In this document: piece by piece, positions 1 to 11,800 of the stretch
Numbering within the stretch: the first letter of the stretch is position 1
Layout of the letters: the number at the start of each line of letters is the position of its first letter
The notes under the pieces: model-generated
The model's database searches: none
Seen by the model: only the letters and a program-made list of their open reading frames with translations
Told to the model about the DNA's origin: nothing
Position numbers and translations under genes: made by a program
Assembly: GCA_026413225.1 (NCBI GenBank)
Contig: CM048557.1
Location: 66,454,987 to 66,518,986, forward strand
Source: Otis tarda
Lineage: Eukaryota; Chordata; Aves; Otidiformes; Otididae
Length of the DNA: 64,000 bases
Reading direction: 5' to 3'

Positions 1-2071
1 CATATTTGGAACAGGACTGCCCCTACGCATCCATGAAATATCCAAATGCAGTAGCACTGCTGGTAAGGAACTGCAAAAGGGCCTGTTTGCTGATGAATTT
101 ACATTAAAAAGGGAACAGAATTTTCCATTGAATGTATTAAGCGACTAACTGTGTTGATGTTAGCCCTTATTTTGGTTTGATATGAATAATTTCATCTACC
201 GCACATTGATTAAGATTGAAGAGACAGCAGCTATCCAAGGTTGGATGGGAGTAATAAGTCAATAATGATTAATAGCACAGAACAATTTTCATGCACAGAT
301 TGTCTGTTTGGTAGGGAGGAAACCTGAATCGGATGTCAATTCAGCAGCGGGATGTGGAGACCTCTCATGGGACTGTAGTCTCTGCGTTAGTACTGCCTGA
401 TGAAACAGAGGGGAAGAATCTCCTACACGTTCCTCTCTTTCTGCCCTTTTCGTGACCAAACCAGTCCAAGCAAAGTTAGGCAACACCGGATAACATAGTC
501 CAGCTGACGGCAACAGCAAAATTCCTATGGACTTAGGCAGAGATATTCTGCATCCAATGGACTACAGATACCATCCCGATGGTAAATATAGTGCAAGGAA
601 GGGAGGTGTACACGAGTGGCTGAAGCCTCACCTGAAAACTGCGGATTTTCTTACCCTTCAGTGGAATAAGACCTGATTTCCAGAATTAAGTGAGACACAG
701 ATGCGTACACGTGTTAGACTACATACATATGTTTCAGTCCATACACAGTGTCAGTGGAAACGTGTCTGTGTATAACTTCTAGTCCACATAACGTAATGTG
801 CGGTTGGCATTTGCTTTGGTAATGAAAACAATGGTTTATGTCATGATGATCCCGATTCCATACTTGACTGTATAGTCATTTAGCAGAACTTTCACAAGCC
901 AGAGACCTTTTTTATTAAAACTGTTCGTTTTCTCTCCCTTTTGCTATTGCTTTAATATGCTGATGAGACAAACCGAGCAGTCGAAACGTGTGAACTTTAA
1001 ATCACTTAAAAGTCAGCGTGTTTGAAAGTCAACTGCTTTATAAGCCGTGCCGACGAAAGGTCTCCCAGTTAGTCCAGAGAAGTTGGGGTTTTTTTCTTTT
1101 TGCTGTCATTTCTGTCCTGTTAATTTGAGCAGAAACTGTAATTAGATGTAAGTGGTCTTGTTCCCACAGAAATGAATGGCAGCATCTGGAGAGAGACAAC
1201 CGTTCCAAATGCTTTTGGCTACCGGCTCTCTACAAGTTAGCAGTATGGAGCAAGGGCCTGAATCCAGACTTCTGTCGGCCTAATTTTATATCCGTGGAAG
1301 CACAACACTAAATCCAATATTCAAATACTGTGCCGGACAAAATACGTTCCAGATTTTATGTTGCCTGCTCCTCTTGGGAGGCCAATCCTCACCGCATCTC
1401 CAGGTGGGATTGGATGCATTTCTCCAAATGATCAGGGCTAGGTAATTTTTTATTTTCCCCCCCTCCCTTTTCCATTTCCTTATCCAGTTTCCAGTTTCCT
1501 TATCCTGGGCTCTGCTTCCCCAGACAGGAGCATGGCTGTGTTTGTAAACAGTAATTGAGTTAAAAGATGTTTTGTGTCAGGGCTGAGCTCATTCCTTCTT
1601 TTGCTTTCTCTGCAGAAGGGCTGCTCCCGTACGGAGGTGCGGCTGCCGCCTCCGCAAGTGCCTGCCTTGGAGCACTGGGTCTCCGCAAGGTCACGCAGCT
1701 CCTTATCGCCACCAAAATATATCTTCAACGAGCATTTATCGTAATCGGTGCCAGGGTGTTAGGTTTTTATCAAACTTTCTGTCCCCTAAAGGAGAATCAG
1801 ACTTGAACCTGATAGTGCTATTTGGGAGTAAGTATTTCCATTCAGCTTTTCTGGTTAATTGAAATGGGATGAATTTCTTTCCTTTCTTTGACTTTTTAAA
1901 GTTATCTTTCTTGTTGTGTTTAGTAGTAACTCGCAATCTTTCAGAAGCATTTTAATCTCTGGCCAACCACTATACACAGCGAACTTTGCTTTGGACTACA
2001 TGGCACTGGAACATCACTCACTTGATACCGCGTGACAGCTACTCATGCAGGACAAACGTGATGGCACTTCT
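1..2071. other. Unique non-coding DNA
   Basis: No gene, RNA or repeat is recognisable. Open frames are short (82 codons at most) and run in opposing, overlapping directions, as expected by chance. A C-rich tract sits near 1457-1470. Nothing else is supported. Confidence 0.6.
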
Positions 2072-2302
2072 ATCATAGAATCATAGAATCTTTAAGATTG
2101 GAAGAGATCTTCAAAATCATCAAGTCCAGCCATTAACCCAACACCATCATGCCTACTAAACCATGTCCTGAAAGTGCCACGTCTACACGTTCTTTGAACA
2201 CCTCCAGGGATGGTGACTCCACCATTTCCCTGGGCAGCCTGTTCCAGTGCCTGACCACTCTTCCAGTAAAGAAATGTTTCCTAATATCCAACCTAAACCT
2301 TC
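2072..2302 (-). mobile_element. CR1 LINE 3' fragment, older subfamily
   Basis: Read on the minus strand the fragment ends in the CR1 3' signature, seen on plus as two ATCATAGA repeats from 2072. It is followed by a block matching the avian CR1 tail with the wording GGTGACTCCACCA and CTGGGCAGCCTGTTCCAGTG. This wording differs from the CATCCACCACCTCTCTGGG form of the other copies here, so it belongs to a different CR1 subfamily. Recognisable similarity stops near 2302, which I take as the 5' truncation typical of CR1. No intact reading frame remains. The 3' boundary is firm and the 5' boundary is approximate to about 15 bp. Confidence 0.9.
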
Positions 2303-5300
2303 TAAATGCCTTTTATTAATCTTTCGTGCCATGCAAAGCCAATCCTCTTGTTTCACCTTGCTAACACCGAAGAGAAAGTAGCTGCTTCTCTGCTTGCTGC
2401 TCTTCTCCAGGATCATGTCTAGTGTCTTTAAAATATGCAAAGGGAAGGGGAAGGAATTTAGACTGAAATGTTTTAGACCTGCCTGAAAGATTTACAGGAA
2501 CAGTTCCTATGTGTCTAATGGGACTTGTGTATCTAAACCCTTTCAAAACTCTCAAATCTCTACTTCTGCTGCTGTGGAGGCATCAATGACGGCACAGTAA
2601 ATGAGCAGGATTGAGATTTACAGTTGAAGGGTTGTCTCAGACTTACTGTTGTGTATGAAAGGAAACACAGAGTTTCTTCCCCAAAGCCAGGGTGCTTACC
2701 CTGAGTGTGGAATGAAAGTTTGAGCATTTACAAGCAAATCTGTTATTCAGTATGGGGAATTAAATGAAATTATTCATCCTTTAAGAAATTTAGGAGCATC
2801 AGACTCTTCTTTCCTTGATAATTTCAGTAATATGGTGGTAAAGTCATTTCAGACTTGTCAGATGGCTAAGGTTCAGTGACATCTTTTCTCTGTGCATGTG
2901 ACACTGTCGACTGTGTACACAAAATTATTATGCAGTCACAAATAGTTATGTTCTGTGGACAGTTAGATGTAAAGAATAATCTATTGCAAAATAGTATTTT
3001 TACTGCTGGCTTTGCAGACACTAGAAATCTTTGTTTGCTGTTGAAAGTTGCCCTCTTTTCTCTGGGTCAAGGACATGCTGGCACTTATGTGTAAAAATTC
3101 ATGGACCTCTGAATTTTTCAGAAATGCTCCATTTTATTTCTTTATCTTCTGGTTGTTCACTAGGATGAGTGCCTGGAGCGTGGCCTTCCCAGAGACACCT
3201 AGCTGGCCTTTCTTCAGTCACATCCAGCATTTACATTTTATTGCTATAATTTGGATTCCTTTATTCTCACTGTATTTGACTGTGCCTATATTTTCCATAT
3301 TTTCCTATTAGATCTTCTGCAGGTACACAGTCTCAACTCAGGATTCACATTAATGCTATGTTTTGAAAGGAAGGGATTTTTTTCTTGGTATAAGTCCAGA
3401 TACAGCCATCCCTGTGAGAACAAGAAGCCTTGTTGTGTTCCAGTTTGATCTTTTTCTGACAATAGTGATGGTAACCTGAAGATGCCTGACCTTGACTGGC
3501 ATTTGCAAGACCTTCTTAATGCTTGGATGAGAATCCACAATTACAAACAGGAGAAGCAGATCATTTTTATTATTTTTTTTTCTTGGTTGTTAGGAAACTA
3601 ACAGTGCTCTCCTTAAATTATTCCCTTGCACAAGTGCTATTGGCCTGGGGATGTAAGCTGCCTGAATTACTACCTGGGGTTAGCGAGAGCTGGATAGGGT
3701 TATCCAGACTCTGACTTGTCTCTTGCCATTTCTTCAGACATCATTGTATACTGGTGGAGGATGATTGTGAAGGGAAGGAGAAGACTTTTCCTGATGATAA
3801 TGAAAACTACAAGGGCAGAGAGATGGTCTGGAAGACTAGACTCTTAATTACTGTTTTAATGGTGTGAATTTCTTTGTTAAGGGGTTTCTCTTAATTATTA
3901 GGGTAGCAATTTGGCCTGCCTGGGGAGGTGGAAGAGGCGTATGAGACAGACACACAAGGGGATCCCTTGTGGAAGGAGGACAGCATCTGTAAGAACCTTG
4001 GCCACTTGTGCTGTCAGAGCAGACGCGTGGCAGCACCGCTGACGGGTCAGAGATTTGGGAATCCAGCTGTTCCTACTGCAGGGGAGCTTCACCAGTCTCC
4101 AGTGCAGCCTCACACAAGGAAAGTAGGAGGTGACCTGCATGTCAAAGACTTTCTGGGATACCAAGGGTAGCAGCTGTTAACATTGCATGATGTATTGCTT
4201 CACTTTCAGTTCTCTGTCTAGACCAAATATTTAAGACTTGATATAAATACAGTTCGTTGTGATTTCATCTATGGTGCTGTAAAATTTGCCCAGTTCAGGA
4301 TGTCTCTTGGTCCTGTTTGACTGTCCCCTCATGTTGTGAATGTGACAGACCAAGCGTAGGGGAGACAGGAGAATGCCAGGAGGTAGAAGTATCTGCAGTC
4401 ATTCTCAGCTGAGGGCTCTGCTCCATACAAAATCCTTTGCCTTAGTACATAGTAGAGGTGCTGGTGGCAACTGAAGAATATGAGAGATCTCCTGGGTCAT
4501 AGATTTAGGTCATCTCCTGACCCATACAGTGATGAAGTGCCATTCACAAACAGATCGAGGTCCATTTTTATTCTAGCTGGGGTTTGTTTTCTGGGGTGGA
4601 GAGGGAGAACGGTCCTGCTAGTCCACTTAGCCAGGCAGCTTCATACCCTCTCTGATCTTACTCTCTGAAAGCTTCCTCTAATTTCCAGTCTAAATAAGAT
4701 CAAGGTTCTCCTATGCTCATCTGCGTTACTGTCCTTTAGCTTCAGTAGTTAAACCTACAGATTTATTTACAACAGATGTGTCCCCTCCTACCCTTGTTCT
4801 GCTAAGGCTGAAGAATTATTTTCATGTGCCGTCTCGCCTCATCAATCCCTGTGACAAAGCACAATCCCACTTCTCAAAGAGTTATTGGACATCTGAAGCT
4901 GCTTTAATAAGAAGTCACTCAGCTTTTCTCACCACCAGCCCTTGCATTGTTCCCTGAACAAAGCCACTTTGGTCTGCGGGAAGTCTAGAATTCGGCTCAA
5001 TGTCAGAGTGACATCCAGTGGAAGAGCGATAGAGCATCTCTACAGCACACCCACCTGGCACAATCTCCGTTGTCATTGCTTTAAATGTATTTTATTCTTA
5101 CTCCACTGAGCAGGGCAAAAACTTGCCAAAGTCAACATGTGATGAATGAAATGGCTTTCGTTGCGAGATCTGTCAATACACTTCAGCTTCCTTACAATAA
5201 GAGGGTGGCTCCTTTGACGCCTGGCACTTGCACCTGTCCTCCTTCTGAAAGCAATACGTTCTTGATATGCTGAAATGCCACTCTTAGGAAATCAACAGAG

Positions 5301-5990
5301 TTAATCTATTGGGAACACGAAGGTCTCAGGGCCAGCTGTTCAGCTTTTCTTAGTATCATAGCTCCATTGATCTAAACCAGTTCTGATGATACACACTGAC
5401 TGCTCATACTAGATAAAAATCCCTTTTTCAGTTATTTTGTGCAAGGAGAACAGTGATTAAGGCTGATCTAGGAACAGAACAAAATGGATTATCTTAATAA
5501 GTAATAACTAGGAAAGAAAGGTCCCTATAGTATGGCCATTTAATGTTTAAGTGGGAAGGGATGGGGGGGAGCAAGAGATGCTCTGTGGTTTTTCTGCCTG
5601 TATTCAGTAGGCGGTGGGCAAAATGAACCTTTATTTCCTGCTTCCACGTGGTTCCCACATGGCCTTTTTTTTCCTGTGAGCCACCAGCATCAATGTCTGG
5701 GACTCAGTCCCCTTCCCTTCCCCTCCTCACACAGCTTGATCACCAGTGTATTTCATTCCATGGGTTGTGAACTCCTGATGGTGGGCAGGCAGCAGTTGCT
5801 ACTTCAACCCCGTGGCAAGCAGAAGGAGAAATGTCAGTTATTGACTCATTTATTGTAGTGAGTTTTTATCATCTTTTTAATTCTCCAAAGAAAGCGTTCA
5901 TCTTGTGGATCCTGGAGAACTTGTGGGATGCTGGGAGAACCTTTCACCAGGAAGATTTTTCCCCATCTCTTCCAAATGTCTTACAGGGAA
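2303..5990. other. Unique non-coding DNA
   Basis: Several open frames of 60-88 codons overlap on both strands around 3.0-4.2 kb. None resembles a known protein and none is framed by convincing splice sites. I see no repeat family in this stretch. Confidence 0.55.
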
Positions 5991-6093
5991 AAAAAAAGAG
6001 AAGAGCCTAATTCACTCGAAGAAGCACCAAGTGTTTAAGGTAATTTGAAATATTTTATCTGTTGGTATTCTTGACAGCAATCAAGCACATTAC

Positions 6094-6111
6094 AAAATAA
6101 ATAAATAAATT
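6094..6111. repeat. AAAT microsatellite
   Basis: Short run of AAAT units, about four copies. Confidence 0.8.
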
Positions 6112-7011
6112 AAAATCCCGTAGCCATGGAAGCACACTTTAGATCAGATTTCTATTTGCATGCTTCATACATATACATAAAACGTATTTCATGTACCAAG
6201 TTAAATAATGCACAATACTTAAACTATTCTTACTTTTTATCCTTTGGTTATTGTAATTACAAGTAATTTTGTGAAGGATTTTCTATTTTTAAGAAATCAC
6301 ACTTTTGTACTTGATCCAGCTAACAGGATTTTCTTACATTACTTCATAAAGAGACCATCTTTAAACTTCTAATGTTATTTCTTATTCATTAGTACATATG
6401 CCTGTAGGGTATGTTCATAAATGGGTTAAAGTTACAAAGTTATGCTTATAAAAGCTCATGGTAATTTGGAGTATCAGGAGGATTTATTAATTTTGAAATC
6501 TTAAAAGAGCAAAAGCTAAAATGAGATTGGATTAAGTATATTCTTGCATGCAGTTATTCTAAACACCCTTAAGGACCGCAGACTAACTTACAGAGGACAT
6601 TATGCAAATATGAATATATCTCTAAGTGCCTCATAGGCTTGCTGATGTAATATTTTACATGGTTAGTTAAGTACATCAAGTAAAAGGTTTGACCTTGATA
6701 TACTGTAAAAGGTACTTATCCCACAACACCCAATTGTTTTCCGTGCCATTGTGAAATATATCACTCAAACGTGCAAACAATTTTGTGCGTAAATCTCATT
6801 AACTGTAGCTCCAGCAGCCAAACAGCTGTCCACAATACCCGGTCTCTTTAGAAGAGCAAAGAACTGCTTTATAATTTATCTTTATCAAAATGCTGTTTAT
6901 ATTTATTGACGGTACCAGGCTGTACTTATGTAGTGAGATGACAATTCCATATGAGGACAAATTGAGTTTCCAGGCTTTATTACTGGCACCTGTTCACATT
7001 ACACAGTTCAA

Positions 7012-7026
7012 TTTTTTTTTTTTTTT
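7012..7026. repeat. Poly-T tract (15)
   Basis: Uninterrupted run of 15 T. No element is recognisable beside it. Confidence 0.9.
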
Positions 7027-7238
7027 GAGGACATATAGAAGGTGGAAGACTACAATGCCCTAAAGTCAAACAATGTTTTGGGGAAGGAAAACAAATTCCA
7101 GTTTTGATCTCAGCTCGGAATTTCTGCAAATTCTTGGATTTACTTGTCTCTTTGGTTATGCAGCAATAAGCTTGACTATAGGGACTTAAATGTGATGTGT
7201 TCCTGTATTTTCACCCTTCCTGCCCCCACTTCATTCCA

Positions 7239-7270
7239 TATATGTGTGTGTGTATTTTTTATATATATAT
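7239..7270. repeat. TG/TA dinucleotide microsatellite
   Basis: Compound simple repeat: a (TG)n stretch, a T6 spacer and then (AT)n. Confidence 0.85.
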
Positions 7271-8445
7271 TCTATTGAGGTGGTAATGAAACAGAATGGA
7301 AAAATGGATTGCTAAATATTGTGTGTTATCTTTTCTGTGTGTGTATCTGAAGGGAAGATTGGCTGATGTGGCACCTGCAGATTACTTCAGGGTAAATCCT
7401 TGTTTGTTCTGTTTAGCATTTTTGCGGTTATCACTAACTGAACTGGAGGGAGAGACTCTACAGATGGATGGGGTAGGCTTGGGTTCCTTACATTAATCAG
7501 ATGGAAAAATGGATATTCAGTCCTGCACACCAAGACATCAACCCCCTTCTAAAGTCTGTGTCATATCAAACAGTTCCTGTGGGGTTCAAGCAGCAAAAAT
7601 ATAATCTCTCTCAAGTCCCTCTGAAGTGACCAAAGTGCTCAAAAAATATTTATGGCATGTTATGCTGGACTGTAAATATCCAGTTTGGATCACCTTTCTC
7701 ATGTGGTGGTTTGACAGTCATCAAATAGTTGGGGGGATAACAAAAAAAAAAAATGCAATTCCATTGGGATGACATTGGTGGTGTGAGATATCGCACTCTA
7801 AGTAGCGTTTTTTCATTAGGTCCATCTTAGGGAAACAAAGAATTTGTTGTGAAGTCCTACTGAGAATATTTTATTAGCATTTGCTAGCTACCTGGGAAAA
7901 CTTGACCATGGATGTGGCACAGACTGAAATATTGTCCCAGAAAAAAAACAGGAAAAAATAAATGAAATGAGAATACAGTCTTCTATGAGTACGAGCTATT
8001 TCTGTGACTGCCTGCCATGTTGTGGTTTTCCTTAGTGGAAAAAGCCAGTGGTTTTCATATCAGATGAGTGGGTACCCCCACATCCTTAGCTGTTCTATAT
8101 AGTAAGATGGTGCTCCCAAAATTGAGATTGTATTTTGTGGTGAAACATTAGCTCTTGGATCAATTTAGTCTGGGAGTCTCCTGTTATGTCCCCTGGGAGG
8201 AGAAGAGTTTGGAGGCAAGATGACGTTTGAGAAATTATGTTCCTCTCTGAGCCTCATTCATAAGGAAGCCTGTAATGGATATGTATTGTCAAATGGATCA
8301 TTCTTGTTAAACTGGCATTTGAAATGAACCCATTTCTGTGTCATAAAGACACATCCAAAAGTGCATGTCAGTATGTCCTGTAGAGAATAAATGGAATAGA
8401 ACAACCATGCATAAATACTCTTTTCCTTGTCTCACTCCCTTCTTT
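7271..8445. other. Unique non-coding DNA
   Basis: No recognisable gene or repeat. It ends at the 3' tail of a minus-strand CR1. Confidence 0.55.
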
Positions 8446-8810
8446 ATAGAATCACAGAATGGTTTGGGTGGGAAGGGACCTTCAAAGGCCATCCAGTCCA
8501 ACTCCCCTGCAAGGAGCAGGGACATCTCCAGCCAGATCAGGTTGCTCAGAACCCCGGCCAACCTGGCCTGGAATGTTTCCAGGGATGGGGCATCCACCAC
8601 CTCTCTGGGCAACCTGGGCCAGGGTTCCACCACCCTCAGGGTAAAGAAATTTCTTCTTTATGCCTCCTCCTATTTTAAAACCATTGCCCCTTGTCCTGTC
8701 ACAACAGGCCCTGCTGAAGAGTTTCTCCCCATCTTTCCTGCAGGCCCCCTTGAGGCACTGGAAGGCTGCTCTGAGGTCTCCCCAGAGCCTCCTCTTCTCC
8801 AGGCTGAACA
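8446..8810 (-). mobile_element. CR1 LINE 3' fragment
   Basis: The element reads on the minus strand. On plus it starts with the 3' signature ATAGAATCACAGAATGG at 8446. It then runs through the tail block GGGAAGGGACCTTCAAAGG and the end of ORF2, up to the CTTCTCCAGGCTGAACAG segment that encodes the conserved LFSLEKRR peptide. Recognisable similarity stops at 8810, where the consensus would go on toward the upstream LSYEDRLRELG coding region, so the copy is 5'-truncated. On minus, the peptides [18 protein letters not shown] and [11 protein letters not shown] are readable but lie in two different frames, so at least one indel has broken ORF2. The long plus-strand frame across 8365-8865 is an antisense shadow of this copy. 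Confidence 0.95.
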
Positions 8811-8850
8811 GAAATATTGCCCTGAAGACCAATTCAGACCAATATTTCTG
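8809..8850. repeat. 42-bp near-perfect hairpin at CR1 breakpoint
   Basis: An 11-bp perfect outer stem (CAGAAATATTG at 8809-8819 against CAATATTTCTG at 8840-8850) is followed by a 2-nt by 2-nt internal mismatch. A second perfect 5-bp stem (CTGAA 8822-8826, TTCAG 8833-8837) encloses a 6-nt loop. Its left end overlaps the last two bases of recognisable CR1, so it straddles the LINE's 5' truncation junction. Confidence 0.85.
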
Positions 8851-11800
8851 TGTTCACACAGGTAATTCTGGATATCTGTTTCTTCTGTTGGCCACATCTA
8901 ACCAGAGTAAGCCTGCTTGCTAAAGGATGACAAAAGAAACTGTGTTTTGGGAAGGTTACAGATTTCTTTTGCTTTCACTTGGAAAATATAATTACTAGAA
9001 AAGATGATTATACTGAACACAGAAGTTTCCACTGGGACCTGGGAGGATGCGGTGCCTCTAAACAGAAGTTTCCATTTCTTCAGGAGTGGACGTTAATAAG
9101 GAAAGGGACTGGTCTTGAACAAAGTCTAGTACTCGAAGTAATACGCCGCACAGGTTGTAATTTAGGAAGTGTAGCAAACATTTTGCATGAATTAGAAGAG
9201 CATCAGAATGTTTCATGCGAATGCCTGGTATCCGGGACCTGTACAAACTGCTAAAAGCGCAAAAACAAAAAGCAAGAACCACCCACCCCTCAAAAACCAA
9301 CCACTTCTCAGGAGAGCCAAATCTACAGCCACTTTCATCGGTCTGACCCTTCCACTTGTAATACGTTGGCAGTGCCTTGACAAGGTGACATTATTTTTCT
9401 GTCCTCTCATCCTGTTGTTGGGATGCTTGTGTGCGGGGCCAGTGTGGGAACTTGCTTATCCTTCATGCTGGTACTGACTTACTTCCCATCAGCAGAAGGT
9501 TAATGTATGAAGAGGTGGCTGGCTCTCAGCCTTGTAGAAATGATTGTGGTGCTGTGCAACAGTGCAGCTGCGTTGACTTGCACCCGCTGAGACTGTGCTC
9601 CAGAGTCTTTATGGAACAATTACTGGGAATATATTAATAGCGGATGATTGGGTCTTGTGGAAGGAAAGGGTCTGTAACACTAATAGATCAGCTCATGGCT
9701 GTGCTTCGAAGGAAATAAATGATAAATCTTTCTGATAACTGCGATTTGGAGGTAGGGATGTCAGTGATGACAACTGAAAATTGGGAAAAAAAAATGCTTT
9801 TGGCCGTATAATTGGTTTTAAAATTTTGAGTTTCCAACACGTATTAAAAATATCTCTTTAGGTAGAATTAAAGGTTTCTGAGCCCTAGCCAATATATCTC
9901 ATTGTGGTTTGAAGGATTTTGTTACGTTTTTTTTAACTCTTACAATTCATTTTTTTTTCTGGAATAAAATAGAAGTATATTTTGAAATTGAAACATTGGT
10001 TTCAAATTGAGGGACCAAATATTATTTTAGAAAGTATTTTTCATAAAAACAGTTTCTGATAGTGGCATTAAGGTGTTACGCAGGTTGGTTGACCACAGTT
10101 TGTCTTCCATGAAAGATGTGTTGTGCACATTCCTTGTCCAGACCTCTCTTCAAAGGCCTTTGCTTCTCCTCCAGATAGAAATCTGTGGCCACAAACCTTG
10201 CAGCCTCCCTCTCCCTAAGGACACTCAGTTGTCCTTAGGTTTATCTCATCTTTGGAGTCCTGGCTTACCATTTCCAAGACCTACTTTCACTTGCCTGTAC
10301 TGCAGCATTTTTATGGTGCTGTGATTTCAGAGGTTGAAAGCAAATAGGGAGAAAAGCGCGATAAAGCATGGCATAAGGATCGCACCGATGACTGCTCTTC
10401 AATCTTGTTGCACACAAGCTAGATCCAATTTGGAAACTGTATAAACAAATTAAGCTGTGCCCATGTTAATAAGCTCTAATAAGCCAATAAGGCTCCATGT
10501 CTTCTGGACCAAACCTGGCTTACACTGTGTCAAGCTTGGATCCATCGGTACCAGCCTATATGAACATATAATATAGTTTTATTTTGCTTGAATCTGCCTC
10601 AAAAATTCCTTATGTCTCCTACCCATGAGCTTTCCTGGTGGGTTCTGGCACAGCAGGCAATCTGTTATGCGCAGGAGTACAGCTGGAGCCTCTTTCTTGG
10701 ATGAGAGCAAGCAAAAAGAGACCGGTGGTTGTTCAGCAGCTCATCCCTGACGTTGGTGAGTATTGCAAACGTGCTCACGAGCTGGAGCCCTGGGTGCAGG
10801 ACGTCACTAGCTGGTCAAAAGAATTGGCAGGTGTAGGAGCGATACAGAGGTGCAGCTGAAATTTAATTTCCTCCAGAACCGTTCGCTGCAAGCTGCGCAA
10901 ACTTTCTTTAGCTAAATAAATACACTTGAAGACAAAGATTTCTCATTTTCCTAGAAAAAAAAACTCATGGTAACAACTGCCTGTGCTTTCTCTCCTGGAG
11001 CCTTAACAAACAGTCTGCACATTTGCATTTTCTCTAATAGTCTCAGCAGTAAACTTCCTTCCAAAAAGAGGGGGAAAAAAGGAAATCTTGTGTTCCCTGA
11101 ATGCAGAGAGAAATTACACATTCTGTCTCTGTCTCTCGTACATACAGATACACAATTTAGTACTTTACATCTTCAAAGCACTGCTCAAAGAGGGACTAAA
11201 CCGTGTTTGTAAACTCGCGCTTTGGGAGACGAGTTCAAACGGGGCTTAAGTCCCAAATGAAATGTTGATGGTCGCAGTCAAGCTCCTAGTGGACATTTGC
11301 CACAAAAGCACAGCGCTGTTTGCTTGTAGTGATAACAATTAGTGTTATTGCTCTGTGTTACAGCGCAGCCCCAATCAAAGACGTATTGTACGACGCACTG
11401 GGCGTACACAGAATAAAAGACCGGCCCTGCCTCATGATGTGAACAGGAAAAAAAAAAAAAAAGGAAAAATTAGGAGAAATGATCTGTTGTTCTTTCTGTT
11501 TTGCAGAGGAGGAACTGGGGGCTGCAGGCCACAAATACAGTTAAACTGATGCTTGCTGCTGTCCTGGTTTATTACCTATTTTGCTAAATCCCAGGTAAAA
11601 TTACGAAGTGGTCTGACCATGGTCCCAGGGGGAATCTATGTCAAAGCCGGGAACAGAACCTAGCTCTCACGAGCCTGTAAAAATTGTGTTAACTGGAAGG
11701 TTACGCTTCCTCTCCAAATGGAGTTTAATGAATATAACACACTTCAATAGGTGTATTCGTAAGAAGTTACCCATTATGGATGTAATGCACAAGTTTTTCT

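Larger units (their letters stand above)
5991..7030. other. AT-rich non-coding block
   Basis: This kilobase is markedly richer in A and T than its flanks and has almost no CpG. It carries a short AAAT microsatellite (6094-6111), a T15 tract (7012-7026), many TAAT-type cores and an unusual density of TTTTA/TAAAA words. There is no open frame of note. It could be a slowly evolving regulatory block or simply AT-rich filler, and the sequence alone does not decide between them. Confidence 0.4.

Noticed and set aside
8365..8865. Plus-strand frame of 166 codons
   Set aside because: It is the antisense of a CR1 3' end. The minus strand carries the real CR1 ORF2 tail.
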